From Verrucomicrobiia bacterium (GTDB lineage Bacteria; Zixibacteria; MSB-5A5; DSPP01), in NCBI GenBank assembly GCA_035574275.1, contig DATLYY010000064.1:94645-158644 (forward strand): a DNA stretch of 64,000 nucleotides. Direction: 5' to 3'. The translations under genes and the position numbers were made by a program. The notes under the pieces were generated by a model, which was not told where the DNA came from, did not search any database, and saw only the letters and a list, made by a program, of their open reading frames with translations. Within the stretch, counting starts at the first letter, position 1. Each line of letters begins with the position of its first letter. Shown here piece after piece: positions 1-11,181 of the stretch.

Positions 1-817
1 CCTCGTATGCGGCAGTCGGCAGATAAATACGCTCGACGGTCTTTTGTGCTGTTAGTGCTTCGCTGAAAAATTTGATTTCCAGCGAATTGGTATGGGACGT
101 GACTTCCGCCAGAAACCGCTCCAGCCAGCCATTCGTGTAGCAATGTTCAAACGTTTTCGGCCAGACGCCAAATTTTTCACCGTCGTCGGCATAGACCCAG
201 TTTTTTGGGTTTTCCGGCTGGGTAAAAAGCCGATGGGTCACCTCCTCGACCGGGGCGAAGGGAATTTTGTAGCGCAGTTCCTTCAGAATCGGGAAAACGT
301 AGATTGAACGACCTTCGTCTTCGGTCAAAAGCGGGCCGGCAGTTAAGGGGCCGTCGTACCCGGCATATTTAAAAAGGGTATCATCCAGCATTGTGTATTC
401 AATGCCCGCCTCGGCCAATGTCTTGGGCTGATTCGGTTCCCAAACCCGCTCCGTTGTCCAAAGCCCCTTGGGCCGGACGCCAAAGCGCTTTTCGAGATAG
501 TCCGACATCTTCAAAATCTGCCCGAGCCGGTCGGTTTCAGGAATGGAAGGGAGAATCGGTTCGTAAAAACCGCCCCCCAAAAGCTCCAGTTGTTTCTGGT
601 GCAGCAGTTCCTCTATGAGGTTGAAGAATTCCGGCTTTCGCTTTTCGGCCCACTCGTACAAAATACCCGAGTTGTGCAAGGCAAACTTGAATGTCGGGAA
701 TTTTTTAACCAGCCGCAAAAAGGGGAGATAGGCCTTTTCAAACGCATCCTCAATGACCGGGTCGAAATTTCCAACCGGTTGGTGGTTGTGGACGGCGAAG
801 TAAAACGAGTGGGGCAT
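1..817 (-). CDS. GH57 alpha-amylase / 4-alpha-glucanotransferase, N-terminal part
   Basis: This gene runs off the left edge; 272 residues are visible, and GH57 enzymes of this type are usually over 600. The start ATG overlaps the stop of the upstream MCE gene as TAATG. GH57 signatures are present in order: HNHQP at residues 10-14, GGGFYEPIL at 81-89, WTTERVWEP at 120-128, where Glu123 lines up with the family's catalytic nucleophile, and YADDGEKFG at 209-217, holding the expected acid/base Asp. GH57 enzymes of this kind cut or rearrange alpha-1,4-glucans in the cytoplasm. Its place behind glpX, hpf and hprK suggests use of a storage glucan. Amylase and glucanotransferase activity cannot be told apart without the C-terminal half. 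Confidence 0.9.
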   Translation of the reverse strand, partial: MPHSFYFAVHNHQPVGNFDPVIEDAFEKAYLPFLRLVKKFPTFKFALHNSGILYEWAEKRKPEFFNLIEELLHQKQLELLGGGFYEPILPSIPETDRLGQILKMSDYLEKRFGVRPKGLWTTERVWEPNQPKTLAEAGIEYTMLDDTLFKYAGYDGPLTAGPLLTEDEGRSIYVFPILKELRYKIPFAPVEEVTHRLFTQPENPKNWVYADDGEKFGVWPKTFEHCYTNGWLERFLAEVTSHTNSLEIKFFSEALTAQKTVERIYLPTAAYE

Positions 818-1713
818 TAAAACACTTTAATCGTCAAATAACGCCGGGGGTTGCGCCGGACATCGAGAATCAGCGAATCCAAATCCCGGGTGGTTTTGCG
901 CATCTGGTCGTACAGCGTGCGGTCGTACACCAGTTTGCCCAAGGTTCCTTCCTGCTTTTCTATCTGTTCGGAAATGCGCCGGAAGGAAAGCCGGAGCGAA
1001 TCGAGCCCCTCCACCAGCGGGGTGATCTTCTGCGAGGCGGTGTGCAGGTTGTCAAGGGTGGAGTCGAACGACTCGGCATTTTTGGCTATTGTGGTTTTTA
1101 ACTGGCTGGCGGCGCGGGAAAGGTCATCAAACGCGTTGTTAACCTTCCCTTCATTCTTGGCCAACATTCGATTCAGCCGTTTACTCGTTTCCTCCGCCTG
1201 TTCCACGATGGAGGTAAGTTTTCCCAAATATCCCGGCGAGGCGATGGAGCCGCGCAACGCCTCCACCAACTGTTTCACCTCGTCCATCATCCGTCCCATC
1301 ATTCCCATCACTTCCGGAATGCCGGTGTCGTAAAAGCCGCGGGGGTAAGGGGTCAACGGCAGAAGGGTGTCCGATTTCCCCGTTTCCACCGCAACGAACC
1401 GCTCCCCCATCAGTCCGATGTTCATCACCGTAAAACGGGCATCTTTTTTCAGAATCACGTCGTTTTCCAAGGTGAAATGCACAAGTACATCCCCCCGGTA
1501 GAGCTCAATTTTCCGAACCTTTCCCTTCAGAACGCCGGAGACGGAGACCGGGTCCCCCGTAGAGAGGGAGCCGACGTTCGGAAACACCACGGCCATGAAA
1601 TAGGTCTTCTGGCCGAAGCGGGTTCCCCGTATCCAGATGATTCCGTAAATCAACAAGGTGATGGCGGCCAGGATGACCAGCCCCACCTTCCATTCCGCTG
1701 TTTTTGGGCTCAT
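817..1713 (-). CDS. MlaD/MCE-family lipid-transport substrate-binding protein
   Basis: The 298-residue protein has one N-terminal membrane segment (about residues 10-30), then an MCE domain (about 38-115) with the GDPVSVSGVLKGKV pattern, then a long helical region likely to form coiled coil (about 140-280). It ends in a NPRRYL-type tail often seen in these proteins. MCE proteins bind lipids in the periplasm for ABC transporters of the Mla type. Here it is alone: no permease or ATPase gene lies beside it, so the partners must be elsewhere. It follows hprK by 30 bp and is translationally coupled to the GH57 gene, an unusual pairing of lipid transport with glucan metabolism. Confidence 0.88.
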   Translation of the reverse strand: MSPKTAEWKVGLVILAAITLLIYGIIWIRGTRFGQKTYFMAVVFPNVGSLSTGDPVSVSGVLKGKVRKIELYRGDVLVHFTLENDVILKKDARFTVMNIGLMGERFVAVETGKSDTLLPLTPYPRGFYDTGIPEVMGMMGRMMDEVKQLVEALRGSIASPGYLGKLTSIVEQAEETSKRLNRMLAKNEGKVNNAFDDLSRAASQLKTTIAKNAESFDSTLDNLHTASQKITPLVEGLDSLRLSFRRISEQIEKQEGTLGKLVYDRTLYDQMRKTTRDLDSLILDVRRNPRRYLTIKVF

Positions 1714-1743
1714 ATCCCCCTTATGGTATCGACACTAAAAGGG

Positions 1744-2712
1744 TTACTCGTAATCGCTTTCGAGGTAGCGTGTGGTCATTTTGCGGCGGTGGATTTCCTC
1801 CGACAGCCTTTGGGCGAACCCCTCCGCCGTATTCTCGCCATACACTTTCAGCATGTGGTTCATGGCGATCACTTCGGAAATCACGGTAATATTTTTTCCG
1901 GGGGAGAGGGGAATGGTGACCACCGGAATTTCCACCCCCAGAATGGTGGTGTGTTTTTCCTCCAGGCCTAGCCGTTCGTATTGCTCCTCCTCCGACCAGA
2001 TGGTCAACCGGACCTCCACTTCAATCCGTTTCTGCAACCGGATGGAGCGGATGCCAAAGAGTTTTTCGATATCGATGATTCCAATACCCCGCACTTCCAT
2101 GTGGTGGCCCAACAGCTCAAACCCCGTTCCGACAATGACTTCCGGTGCTTTTTTGATGATGCGCACCATATCGTCGGCCACCAAGCGGTGTCCCCGCTCC
2201 ACCAAATCAAGCGCGGTTTCGCTTTTCCCCACGCCGGATTTTCCCGTGTACAAAAGTCCCACCCCATAGACGTCCACCAGCGATCCGTGCACAGTGGTGG
2301 TGGGGGCAAATGCGTGGTCCAGAAAGACGGAGAGCCGGCTTTCCAACTCGGTGGTGGTCAGCTTGGAACTCAAAAGCGCCGTGTCGGTCTTTTGGGCCGC
2401 CTCCAAAAGTTCCGGCGGAGGGGACAATCCCTTGGAAATGATGACCACCGGCAAGTTGAAGGAAAAAAGGCGCATGCAGGCCTCGCGCCTTTTATCCGGC
2501 GGCTGGCTGGTCAAAAAGGCGATTTCCGTTTCTCCCAGAATCTGCGTTCGTTTGGAGGCAAACCGTTCGGTAAAACCGGCCAAAGCCAGGCTGGGACGGT
2601 GAATCTCGTTGTTTAAAATCGGACGGGAAAGGCCGGAATTACCGGTCAAAACTGACAGTTCGAGATACTCCTTTTTTTCACTGTAAAGGGTCTCGACCGT
2701 CAAAGAGTTCAT
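1744..2712 (-). CDS. hprK: HPr kinase/phosphorylase
   Basis: The 322-residue protein matches the bifunctional kinase that phosphorylates a serine of HPr and reverses the reaction with phosphate. The P-loop GKSGVGKS is at residues 157-164, the conserved HGS at 142, the DD pair at 180-181, and the HprK signature MEVRGIGIIDI at 205-215. The first 130 residues form the expected N-terminal domain. The start overlaps the hpf stop by 4 bp. No HPr or PTS enzyme gene is visible in the window, so the target may be a lone HPr-like protein, as in several non-PTS bacteria. That part is inference. Confidence 0.95.
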   Translation of the reverse strand: MNSLTVETLYSEKKEYLELSVLTGNSGLSRPILNNEIHRPSLALAGFTERFASKRTQILGETEIAFLTSQPPDKRREACMRLFSFNLPVVIISKGLSPPPELLEAAQKTDTALLSSKLTTTELESRLSVFLDHAFAPTTTVHGSLVDVYGVGLLYTGKSGVGKSETALDLVERGHRLVADDMVRIIKKAPEVIVGTGFELLGHHMEVRGIGIIDIEKLFGIRSIRLQKRIEVEVRLTIWSEEEQYERLGLEEKHTTILGVEIPVVTIPLSPGKNITVISEVIAMNHMLKVYGENTAEGFAQRLSEEIHRRKMTTRYLESDYE

Positions 2713-3065
2713 TCTTCCTCTTCCTCCGTGTCGGCCGCCCTGCCCGCCTCCGTTTTTAACTGGTTTAGTTTCTTCTGATCTTTGATTTTCAGCTTTTCCT
2801 TGTGCCGTTTCAGTTGTTTTTCCATCTTCTCGGCCACTTTTTCAATCGAGGCCTGCATGTCGTTGGTGGCCACTTTGGCGGTGATGAGCGTGCCGTACAC
2901 CTTCAAGGTCCCCTCGGCCACTTGCTGGTAGCGATCCTTGGTCAAAATCAAGTGACAATCGACGATATTTTCAAAATAGCGCTCCAGCTTGGCAAAGTTT
3001 TTTTCGGCGAATTCCTTCAAATTCCCATTCAGGTCGAAATGGCGCGCGGTTATTCTAAGCTGCAT
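2709..3065 (-). CDS. hpf: Ribosome hibernation-promoting factor, short form
   Basis: The 118-residue protein has the S30AE/YfiA fold signature: an N-terminal strand beginning LRITARHFDL, a central NDMQASIEKVAEKMEKQLKR stretch, and a basic helix followed by an acidic tail (EEEEE). Short HPF proteins bind the 30S A/P-site region and help form inactive 100S ribosomes when nutrients run out. The gene lies 12 bp after glpX and overlaps hprK by 4 bp. The hpf-hprK pairing is also known near rpoN in proteobacteria. Here it is tied to a gluconeogenic phosphatase, which suggests joint expression in carbon limitation. Confidence 0.92.
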   Translation of the reverse strand: MQLRITARHFDLNGNLKEFAEKNFAKLERYFENIVDCHLILTKDRYQQVAEGTLKVYGTLITAKVATNDMQASIEKVAEKMEKQLKRHKEKLKIKDQKKLNQLKTEAGRAADTEEEEE

Positions 3066-3077
3066 GGTTTTTTCCTT

Positions 3078-4037
3078 TCATTCGTAGTCCGGCATCCGGT
3101 CGAACAGATGCCGGGTGGTGATAAATCGCAGGGTGCCGGTTTTGGAACGCATGACCAGGGAATGCGTTTCCGCCCCTCCGGGAAAGAAATGCACCCCTTT
3201 CAGCAAATCCCCGTCCGTCACCCCCGTGCAGGCGAACATGATATTGTCCCCCCGGGCCAGTTCCTCGCAGGTGTAAATTTTGTTCACGTTTTTTACCCCC
3301 ATTTTTTTAGCCCGCTTGATTTCCTCCTCGTTTCTGAAAACCAATCGGCCCTGAAACCCCCCTCCCAAACAGCGCAAAGCCGCCGCCGCCAAAACCCCTT
3401 CCGGCGCCCCCCCGGTTCCCAGAAGCACGTCCACCCCGGAGTCCGGCAGGGCGGTGGCAATGGCGGCGGAAACGTCCCCATCCGGAATCAAATGAATCCG
3501 GCAGCCCAGTTTGCGCACCCGCCGCACCAGTTCCTCGTGGCGCTGGCGGTCCAGGACCACCACGGTCAGGTTTTCCACCGGCAGTTTTTTGGCGTCGGCA
3601 ATGTTTTTTAAGTTTTCCTCCACCGATTTGGACAAATCGATCGCTTCCTCCGCTTCTTTGCCTACCGCAATTTTTTCCATATAGGTGTCCGGGGCGTGCA
3701 GGAAATGCCCGTGCTCGGCCGCCGCCACGACCGATAGGGCATTGGAACGGCCAAAGGCCACCGAATTGGTGCATTCCAAAGGATCCAAGGCGATATCCAC
3801 TTTGGGCGGTTTTCCGTTCCCCAGTTTTTCCCCTATGTAAAGCATCGGGGCTTCATCCCGCTCCCCTTCACCGATAACCACAACCCCGGAGAACTGTATG
3901 GCGGAGAAGGCCTTACGCATCGCTTCCACGGCCGCATCATCGGCCTGATGGGCATCCCCTTTCCCCATCCACCCGGCGGAAGCCAAAGCCGCTGCCTCCG
4001 TCACCCGCACCAACTCCAGCCCTAAATTGCGGTCCAT
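3078..4037 (-). CDS. glpX: Fructose-1,6-bisphosphatase class II (GlpX family)
   Basis: The 319-residue protein follows GlpX throughout: GEGERDEAPMLYIGE metal-site motif near residue 55, a DPLE metal-binding motif near 88, and the GTGGAPEGVLAAAALR segment near 205, which forms the sugar phosphate site. The normal DPLEGT is DPLECT here, with Cys in place of Gly, an uncommon change next to the metal ligands. Some relatives also act on sedoheptulose bisphosphate. It is the first gene of the operon leading to hpf and hprK and opposes the pfkA product encoded 4.4 kb away. Confidence 0.93.
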   Translation of the reverse strand: MDRNLGLELVRVTEAAALASAGWMGKGDAHQADDAAVEAMRKAFSAIQFSGVVVIGEGERDEAPMLYIGEKLGNGKPPKVDIALDPLECTNSVAFGRSNALSVVAAAEHGHFLHAPDTYMEKIAVGKEAEEAIDLSKSVEENLKNIADAKKLPVENLTVVVLDRQRHEELVRRVRKLGCRIHLIPDGDVSAAIATALPDSGVDVLLGTGGAPEGVLAAAALRCLGGGFQGRLVFRNEEEIKRAKKMGVKNVNKIYTCEELARGDNIMFACTGVTDGDLLKGVHFFPGGAETHSLVMRSKTGTLRFITTRHLFDRMPDYE

Positions 4038-4184
4038 ACGTCCCTATTCACCGATAACGACAAACGATTCGGTTTTACGGAAAAATTTCTGTGGCGACAT
4101 CAGAACTAAAATACGGGATTTTAATCGGGAAGCAATAGACAAAAAGCTACTTAGTAGAGGGGCTTTTCACTGCCGCCAATAAAC
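4038..4184. other. Spacer upstream of glpX with imperfect hairpin after tRNA-Leu
   Basis: This spacer must hold the glpX promoter. On the minus strand TTGCTT and TATTTT lie 16 bp apart, a weak match. Around 4141-4170 a CTAC-TTA-GTAG stem flanked by AAAGC/GCTTT could end transcription of the tRNA. The stem is interrupted by a bulge, so the call is weak. No open frame with good start signals is present. Confidence 0.3.
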
Positions 4185-4266
4185 TGCCGAAGGCGGGATT
4201 CGAACCCGCACGCCTCACGGCGCCACCCCCTCAAGATGGTGTGTCTGCCAGTTCCACCACTTCGGC
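4185..4266 (-). tRNA. tRNA-Leu (GAG)
   Basis: The minus strand folds into a class II tRNA with a 7-bp acceptor stem (GCCGAAG/CTTCGGC), a long variable arm and a GGTTCGAATCC T-loop region. The anticodon loop TTGAGGG gives GAG, reading CTC and CTT. CCA is not encoded. It lies just downstream of secG in the same direction, and the same isoacceptor (leuU) follows secG in Escherichia coli. Confidence 0.97.
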
Positions 4267-4411
4267 AAAATCCTTTCAGCGCCCCTCAAATGTAAACAAA
4301 TTTTAAAGAAAAGAGCAACCCTTATGGAATTTCCCTCCCCTTGAGGGGAGGAATTAAAACCTCGCTTTAACCGGAGCCGAAGGGGAGGTCAACGACCGCC
4401 CTGCAGATGAA
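4267..4411. other. Spacer between secG and tRNA-Leu with a GC-rich palindrome
   Basis: The spacer holds a 7-bp perfect stem, CCTCCCC-TTGA-GGGGAGG, at 4334-4351. No T-run follows it on either strand, so it is not a typical terminator. It may be a dispersed palindrome or a processing site between secG and the tRNA. No coding frame is convincing here. Confidence 0.35.
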
Positions 4412-4834
4412 TTACTTCGGAGTCGCGGACTTTTGCTCGGTCGGTTTCTGGCTGCCCGGGGCGTTCGGGTCGAAAACGTTCGGCTCGGCCGGCTGGCCCG
4501 CCGCCGGCTGGGCATCCGGTCCCTGCTGGACGTTCACCGGTGCTTGCTGTTGGGGCATCGGAATCGTTCCGGCCGCCTTCTGCACGGCGCTTTCGGCACT
4601 GGAACTGGGTTTGATCATGGTCAAACCAACGGAAGTCAAGGCAAAAACCAGAGCCAAAATGGCCGTGGCCCGGGCCAAAAAGGTGGCCGCCCCCCGCCCG
4701 CCGAATACGGTGGAGGAAAAAGTCCCGCCTCCAAAAGCCCCCGCCAGCCCCTCCCCTTTGGCGGACTGCATCAAAACCGAAATAATCAAACAAACCGCCA
4801 CGATAATATGCAAGATAATCAACAGCGTGTACAC
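4412..4834 (-). CDS. secG: Preprotein translocase subunit SecG
   Basis: The 140-residue protein begins with a hydrophobic helix (LLIILHIIVAVCLIISVLMQ), then a GLAGAFGG turn and STVFGGRGA motif typical of SecG, then a second membrane helix around residues 52-73. SecG binds SecY and assists protein export. The C-terminal 60 residues are rich in Pro, Gln and Ala and are longer than in many SecG proteins. The gene lies 14 bp after tpiA, the last protein gene of the glycolytic run, before tRNA-Leu. Confidence 0.92.
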   Translation of the reverse strand: MYTLLIILHIIVAVCLIISVLMQSAKGEGLAGAFGGGTFSSTVFGGRGAATFLARATAILALVFALTSVGLTMIKPSSSAESAVQKAAGTIPMPQQQAPVNVQQGPDAQPAAGQPAEPNVFDPNAPGSQKPTEQKSATPK

Positions 4835-4848
4835 AAAACCTCCTTAAC

Positions 4849-5604
4849 TCACTTTGCCTTTTTAACTATCGTCACAAACTCGGCGGCCTTCAAACTCGCT
4901 CCGCCGACCAAAGCCCCGTCAATCTCCTCCTCGGCAAAAAGCCCGTCGGCAACCTCGGCCTTTACCGAGCCGCCATATAATATATGCAATTTTTGGGCTG
5001 TGGGAGTACCGACATGGGCGGAAAGTTTCTCGCGCAAAAAGCGGTGCGCCTCCGCGGCCTGCTGGGGGGTGGCATTCACCCCCGTGCCGATGGCCCAGAC
5101 CGGCTCGTAGGCGATAATTAAATTTTTCTCCTTAAAATTGAGCCCATCCAGCCCTCCCGTTAATTGCCGTTGCAGAACCTCAAAAGTCCGGCCGCCTTCC
5201 CGTTCGGCCAGCGTTTCACCCAGGCAGAAAATTGGGATAAGCCCAAGTTCCAGGGCTTTTTTCAGCTTCCGATTTATGATTTGGTCCGTTTCGCTAAAAT
5301 GTTGGCGCCGCTCGCTGTGGCCGATAATAACTACTGAACAACCTGAACCAAGAAGCATGGAGCCGGAAATCTCGCCGGTAAAAGGGCCTTCGCTTTCAAA
5401 ATGCATATTTTGAGCTCCGAGACGAATCGTGGTCCCTTTAATCGCTTCCCAAACGGCCGCAAGGGAGGTGAAGGGGGGGCAGAGAACGACTTCGACCGGT
5501 GGAAATTCGGGCGCATAGCGTGCAATGGCAGAAGCAAGGTCGCGGGCCAAGCTTGGAGTCGTGTTCATTTTCCAATTGCCGGCGACAAGACGGGGACGAA
5601 TCAT
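4849..5604 (-). CDS. tpiA: Triosephosphate isomerase
   Basis: The 251-residue protein has all catalytic elements of the TIM barrel enzyme: NWKMN with Lys12, IIGHSERR with His96, and AYEPVWAIGTG with Glu167 leading into loop 6. The C-terminal YGGSVK and GALVGGASL phosphate-binding segments are present. It interconverts dihydroxyacetone phosphate and glyceraldehyde-3-phosphate. It sits 28 bp after pgk and 14 bp before secG in the same operon. Confidence 0.97.
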   Translation of the reverse strand: MIRPRLVAGNWKMNTTPSLARDLASAIARYAPEFPPVEVVLCPPFTSLAAVWEAIKGTTIRLGAQNMHFESEGPFTGEISGSMLLGSGCSVVIIGHSERRQHFSETDQIINRKLKKALELGLIPIFCLGETLAEREGGRTFEVLQRQLTGGLDGLNFKEKNLIIAYEPVWAIGTGVNATPQQAAEAHRFLREKLSAHVGTPTAQKLHILYGGSVKAEVADGLFAEEEIDGALVGGASLKAAEFVTIVKKAK

Positions 5605-5632
5605 TCTTTGCGAGAGTTGAAAATTTTAAACC

Positions 5633-8470
<2,838 letters not shown>

Positions 8471-8478
<8 letters not shown>

Positions 8479-9511
8479 AGAACACCTCGGCGGTTTTATA
8501 ATACTCTTCCGGTACGGTTTTCAGCTGTTTGGCGGCCTCCTCCAGCGGCACGGCGACGATTTCGGTTCCTTTCAGGGCGGCCATATACCCGAATTTTTTC
8601 CACTTAATCATTTCTACCGCAAAAACGCCGAAACGGCTGGCCAAGATCCGGTCAAACGCAGAGGGGGACCCCCCCCGCTGGATGTATCCCAAAGTCACCG
8701 GCCGGGCCTCAAATTCGGTCAGCTCCTCGATTTTTCGGGCCAAAACCTCGCCAATCCCCCCCAGCCGGGGATGTCCGGCGGCGTCCGTTCCGGGCTGCCA
8801 AATATAGTCCCCCGGTTTGTCCTTTTCCAAGGAGATCTTGGCCCCCTCCGCCACCACCACAATCGAAAAATATTTTCCCCGGGCAAAGCGGGCTTCGATC
8901 ACTTGGCAGATTTCCTTGACCCCCGTGGGGTGCTCCGGAATGATGATCAAATCGGCCCCGGAAGCGAGCCCCGCCGCCCAGGCAATCCAGCCGGTGTAGT
9001 GCCCCATCACCTCCACCACCAAAACCCGGTTGTGGCTTTCCGCCGTGGAGTGCAGCTTGTCAATGACCTCCATCGCCGTGTTGACCGCGGTGTCAAAGCC
9101 GAAGGTCATATCGGTGCCCCAGATGTCGTTGTCAATCGTTTTCGGAACCCCTACGAGGGGGATGCCCATATCAAAGAACTTTTTGGACAGCTTCATCGTC
9201 CCCTCGCCGCCAATGGCCACTAGGGCGTCAAGCCTGTTTTTTTTGACGTTGGCGAGTACTTCATCGGCGCCGTTGGGGATTTTAAAGGGGTTGTCGCGGG
9301 AGGTGCGCAAAACCGTCCCCCCCCGGCGCAGGATTCCGGAGACCGATTCCAGCCGCAAGGGTTCGAACCAGCCATCCCCCATCAACCCGCGCCATCCCTC
9401 GACGATGCCCCAAATGTCCCAGTTCTCCCGCAACCCCTTGCGGGTGACCGCGCGGATGACGGCGTTCAGGCCGGGGCAGTCCCCGCCTCCGGTCAGGACC
9501 CCGATGCGCAT
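8471..9511 (-). CDS. pfkA: 6-phosphofructokinase
   Basis: The 346-residue protein starts MRIGVLTGGGDCPGLNAVIR after an AAGGAAGG ribosome-binding site; the frame extends 13 codons further but without a site. Sugar-phosphate and catalytic motifs PKTIDND (123-129), GFDTAV and the MGHYTGWIA segment are present. The donor-specificity positions are GGEGT at 101-105, so Gly104 with Lys124. Across the PFK family, Asp104 with Lys124 marks pyrophosphate users and Gly104 with Lys124 marks several ATP users. ATP is the better guess, but Glu replaces the usual Asp103. A promoter with -35 TTGCAC and -10 TATTTT lies just upstream. Confidence 0.93.
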
Positions 9512-9541
9512 GGTTTGTCCAATCCTTCCTTCACCGCTCTG

Positions 9542-9569
9542 AAAATACACTTCGGCGGGCGATGTGCAA
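9542..9569 (-). promoter_or_regulatory. Putative sigma70-type promoter for the pfkA-gap-pgk-tpiA-secG run
   Basis: On the minus strand TTGCAC and TATTTT are separated by 16 bp, 30 bp upstream of the pfkA start. It is the only good match in the 120-bp gap between the nucleotidyltransferase gene and pfkA. Confidence 0.5.
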
Positions 9570-9631
9570 GTTAGCGAGGAAAAAAATCAAGTGGGCGGGC
9601 GAAAAACGGTTTCCTTCACCCAAATCGCTTT

Positions 9632-10444
9632 TCACTGGAGGGACCCGATAGCTGTCCGCAGGCGTTTCAGGTTTTTCGCCAACCTGTGCTTCGATTGAAG
9701 CCCACACAAACATTCCAGATAAACCCTTGTTATTTCGCGGATGCTTTTTTCGTTTGCCAGAAGGTAGGATTTTGCAATGGTCGCTCTTTGATGGCGGGTC
9801 AAGTGCCGGTAGGCCCATTTAGAGCCGTACACCTGTTCGCCTTTGAGGGTCGCAGCGGCAAAGAAGACCAGCTTTCGCATTTCCTCGAGCAGCGACTGCG
9901 CCTGGAAAACATCGCTCCTTTTGACCGCCTTTAGGGCATCGTGTAAATAGAAAGGATACCAATTCAGATGACGGCCGAGCTGCCGTTCGATGTCTCTGGA
10001 TCGATTTCTCAGGCGGCTTTTTGCCAACACTCGTTTGAGCTTTCCGTTTCGATCGAAGAGAATCTTATAATCCGAGTCGGGCATCTGCTCCGAGACGAAG
10101 CGCAACTGGCTGAAGATGAAATCGATCTCAAGCCCAATGGGAGGAAACCGATTTTTGCTGTAAAGCGCAGCGGTCATTTTGCAATGTTCCCAGCCCCGGT
10201 CAAGAGAGGCAACGGGTGTCCCCACAGCGGCCATCAGACGGCGTCTTAAGCCATAGACGTTGAAAAATGCTTTGGCGCTGTTCTCTGTAGCGATGCCGAA
10301 GTCGATGTCGGAATAGCGATCCCGGTTCCGGTTCGCCAGCGACCCGCCGAGAAAGACACCTTCCACGTCCGGAACGGTTTTGAAGGCACAGACGAGCGCC
10401 TCTAAGACCTTTTGCCGCTGCACAGATTGTGGCGTCAAGGCCAT
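9632..10444 (-). CDS. Nucleotidyltransferase-domain protein
   Basis: The 270-residue protein has the polymerase-beta-like nucleotidyltransferase signature: GGS at residues 33-35 and DID at 46-48, the metal-binding pair. The rest is mostly helical and basic. The family includes antibiotic nucleotidyltransferases and MNT-type enzymes, but the substrate cannot be read from sequence. The start is placed at MALTPQ because an upstream extension would run into the HAD gene, which ends 5 bp before. It is probably the last gene of the SpoIIE-HAD-nucleotidyltransferase transcript. Confidence 0.82.
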   Translation of the reverse strand: MALTPQSVQRQKVLEALVCAFKTVPDVEGVFLGGSLANRNRDRYSDIDFGIATENSAKAFFNVYGLRRRLMAAVGTPVASLDRGWEHCKMTAALYSKNRFPPIGLEIDFIFSQLRFVSEQMPDSDYKILFDRNGKLKRVLAKSRLRNRSRDIERQLGRHLNWYPFYLHDALKAVKRSDVFQAQSLLEEMRKLVFFAAATLKGEQVYGSKWAYRHLTRHQRATIAKSYLLANEKSIREITRVYLECLCGLQSKHRLAKNLKRLRTAIGSLQ

Positions 10445-10449
10445 CTGGT

Positions 10450-11181
10450 TTAATCTTGAAGCAGAACTTGCAATTGGGGCCAATTTTTGACTTGTCGGAC
10501 ATTTGGGTCGGAAGCGTACGCCCCGATGCGGCAGAACCAAAGGGGAGTCAAACCGGCTTTCTGTGCCCCGGTGACGTCCGCCTGCCAACTGTCCCCCAAA
10601 TGAAAGCTCCGCTCGGGTGTTATACCCAGTGCCTCTAACGTCTTTTCGAATATGGCCAAATCCGGTTTGCGCCGGCCGAATTCGTCGGAGAATGAAAAGG
10701 TGTCGAAGAGCTCGAAAACGCCATGCTTTTGCAAAAGCCGCCGCAGGTAAACGCCGGAGGTGCGGCCGGTGTTGGAAATCAGGCCCAGCTTCCAGCCCCT
10801 TTGTTTCAGTTCTAACAACACGTCCCGAGTGCCGGGCATCGGAAAAGGGGAATGCACCAGAATTGGCTCTAAATAAGCGGTCAAAAGCTCGGGTTCGGGC
10901 AAATTGTTGGGAGTCTTGTCCTCAAACAGGAGATTCAGATACAGCCTCAACTGTTCGGATGGGACAATTTCCTGTCCGGTTTGCCAGGTTTGTTCCAGCC
11001 ATTGCCAAGTGGTCTCATAAGCGGCGCGCATCCGCTCCCGTGATTTCTGATAATCGAAGCCGGCGGCCGCTTGCAGTATTTTTCCGATTTCAAGAAGGCG
11101 TAAATCCCGGCGGGCGTCGTCCACTTCCGGCACATCATAGATCAGTGTGTCCCATAGATCTACGGTTAGGGCCCGGTTCAT
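10450..11181 (-). CDS. HAD-superfamily hydrolase
   Basis: The 243-residue protein has HAD motif I in the DLWDTL form (nucleophile Asp8), motif II near LISNTGRTSG, and motifs III/IV around FGRRKPDLAIFEKTLEALG and HLGDSWQADVTGA. The cap is helical. It resembles phosphoglycolate phosphatase or haloacid-dehalogenase-like enzymes; the substrate is unknown. The start ATG overlaps the stop of the PDZ-SpoIIE gene as ATGA, supporting the shorter start over one 54 bp upstream. Confidence 0.88.
   Translation of the reverse strand: MNRALTVDLWDTLIYDVPEVDDARRDLRLLEIGKILQAAAGFDYQKSRERMRAAYETTWQWLEQTWQTGQEIVPSEQLRLYLNLLFEDKTPNNLPEPELLTAYLEPILVHSPFPMPGTRDVLLELKQRGWKLGLISNTGRTSGVYLRRLLQKHGVFELFDTFSFSDEFGRRKPDLAIFEKTLEALGITPERSFHLGDSWQADVTGAQKAGLTPLWFCRIGAYASDPNVRQVKNWPQLQVLLQD

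Noticed and set aside
1981..2616. A 211-residue plus-strand frame opposite hprK, and other long opposite-strand frames such as 18xx-19xx, 23273-24565 and 55056-56489
   Set aside because: They are antisense to strongly supported genes, are His/Gly/Pro-rich as expected of shadow frames, and match no family.
4334..4351. Terminator call for the CCTCCCC/GGGGAGG stem behind secG
   Set aside because: No T-run follows on either strand; listed only as a palindrome in the spacer.
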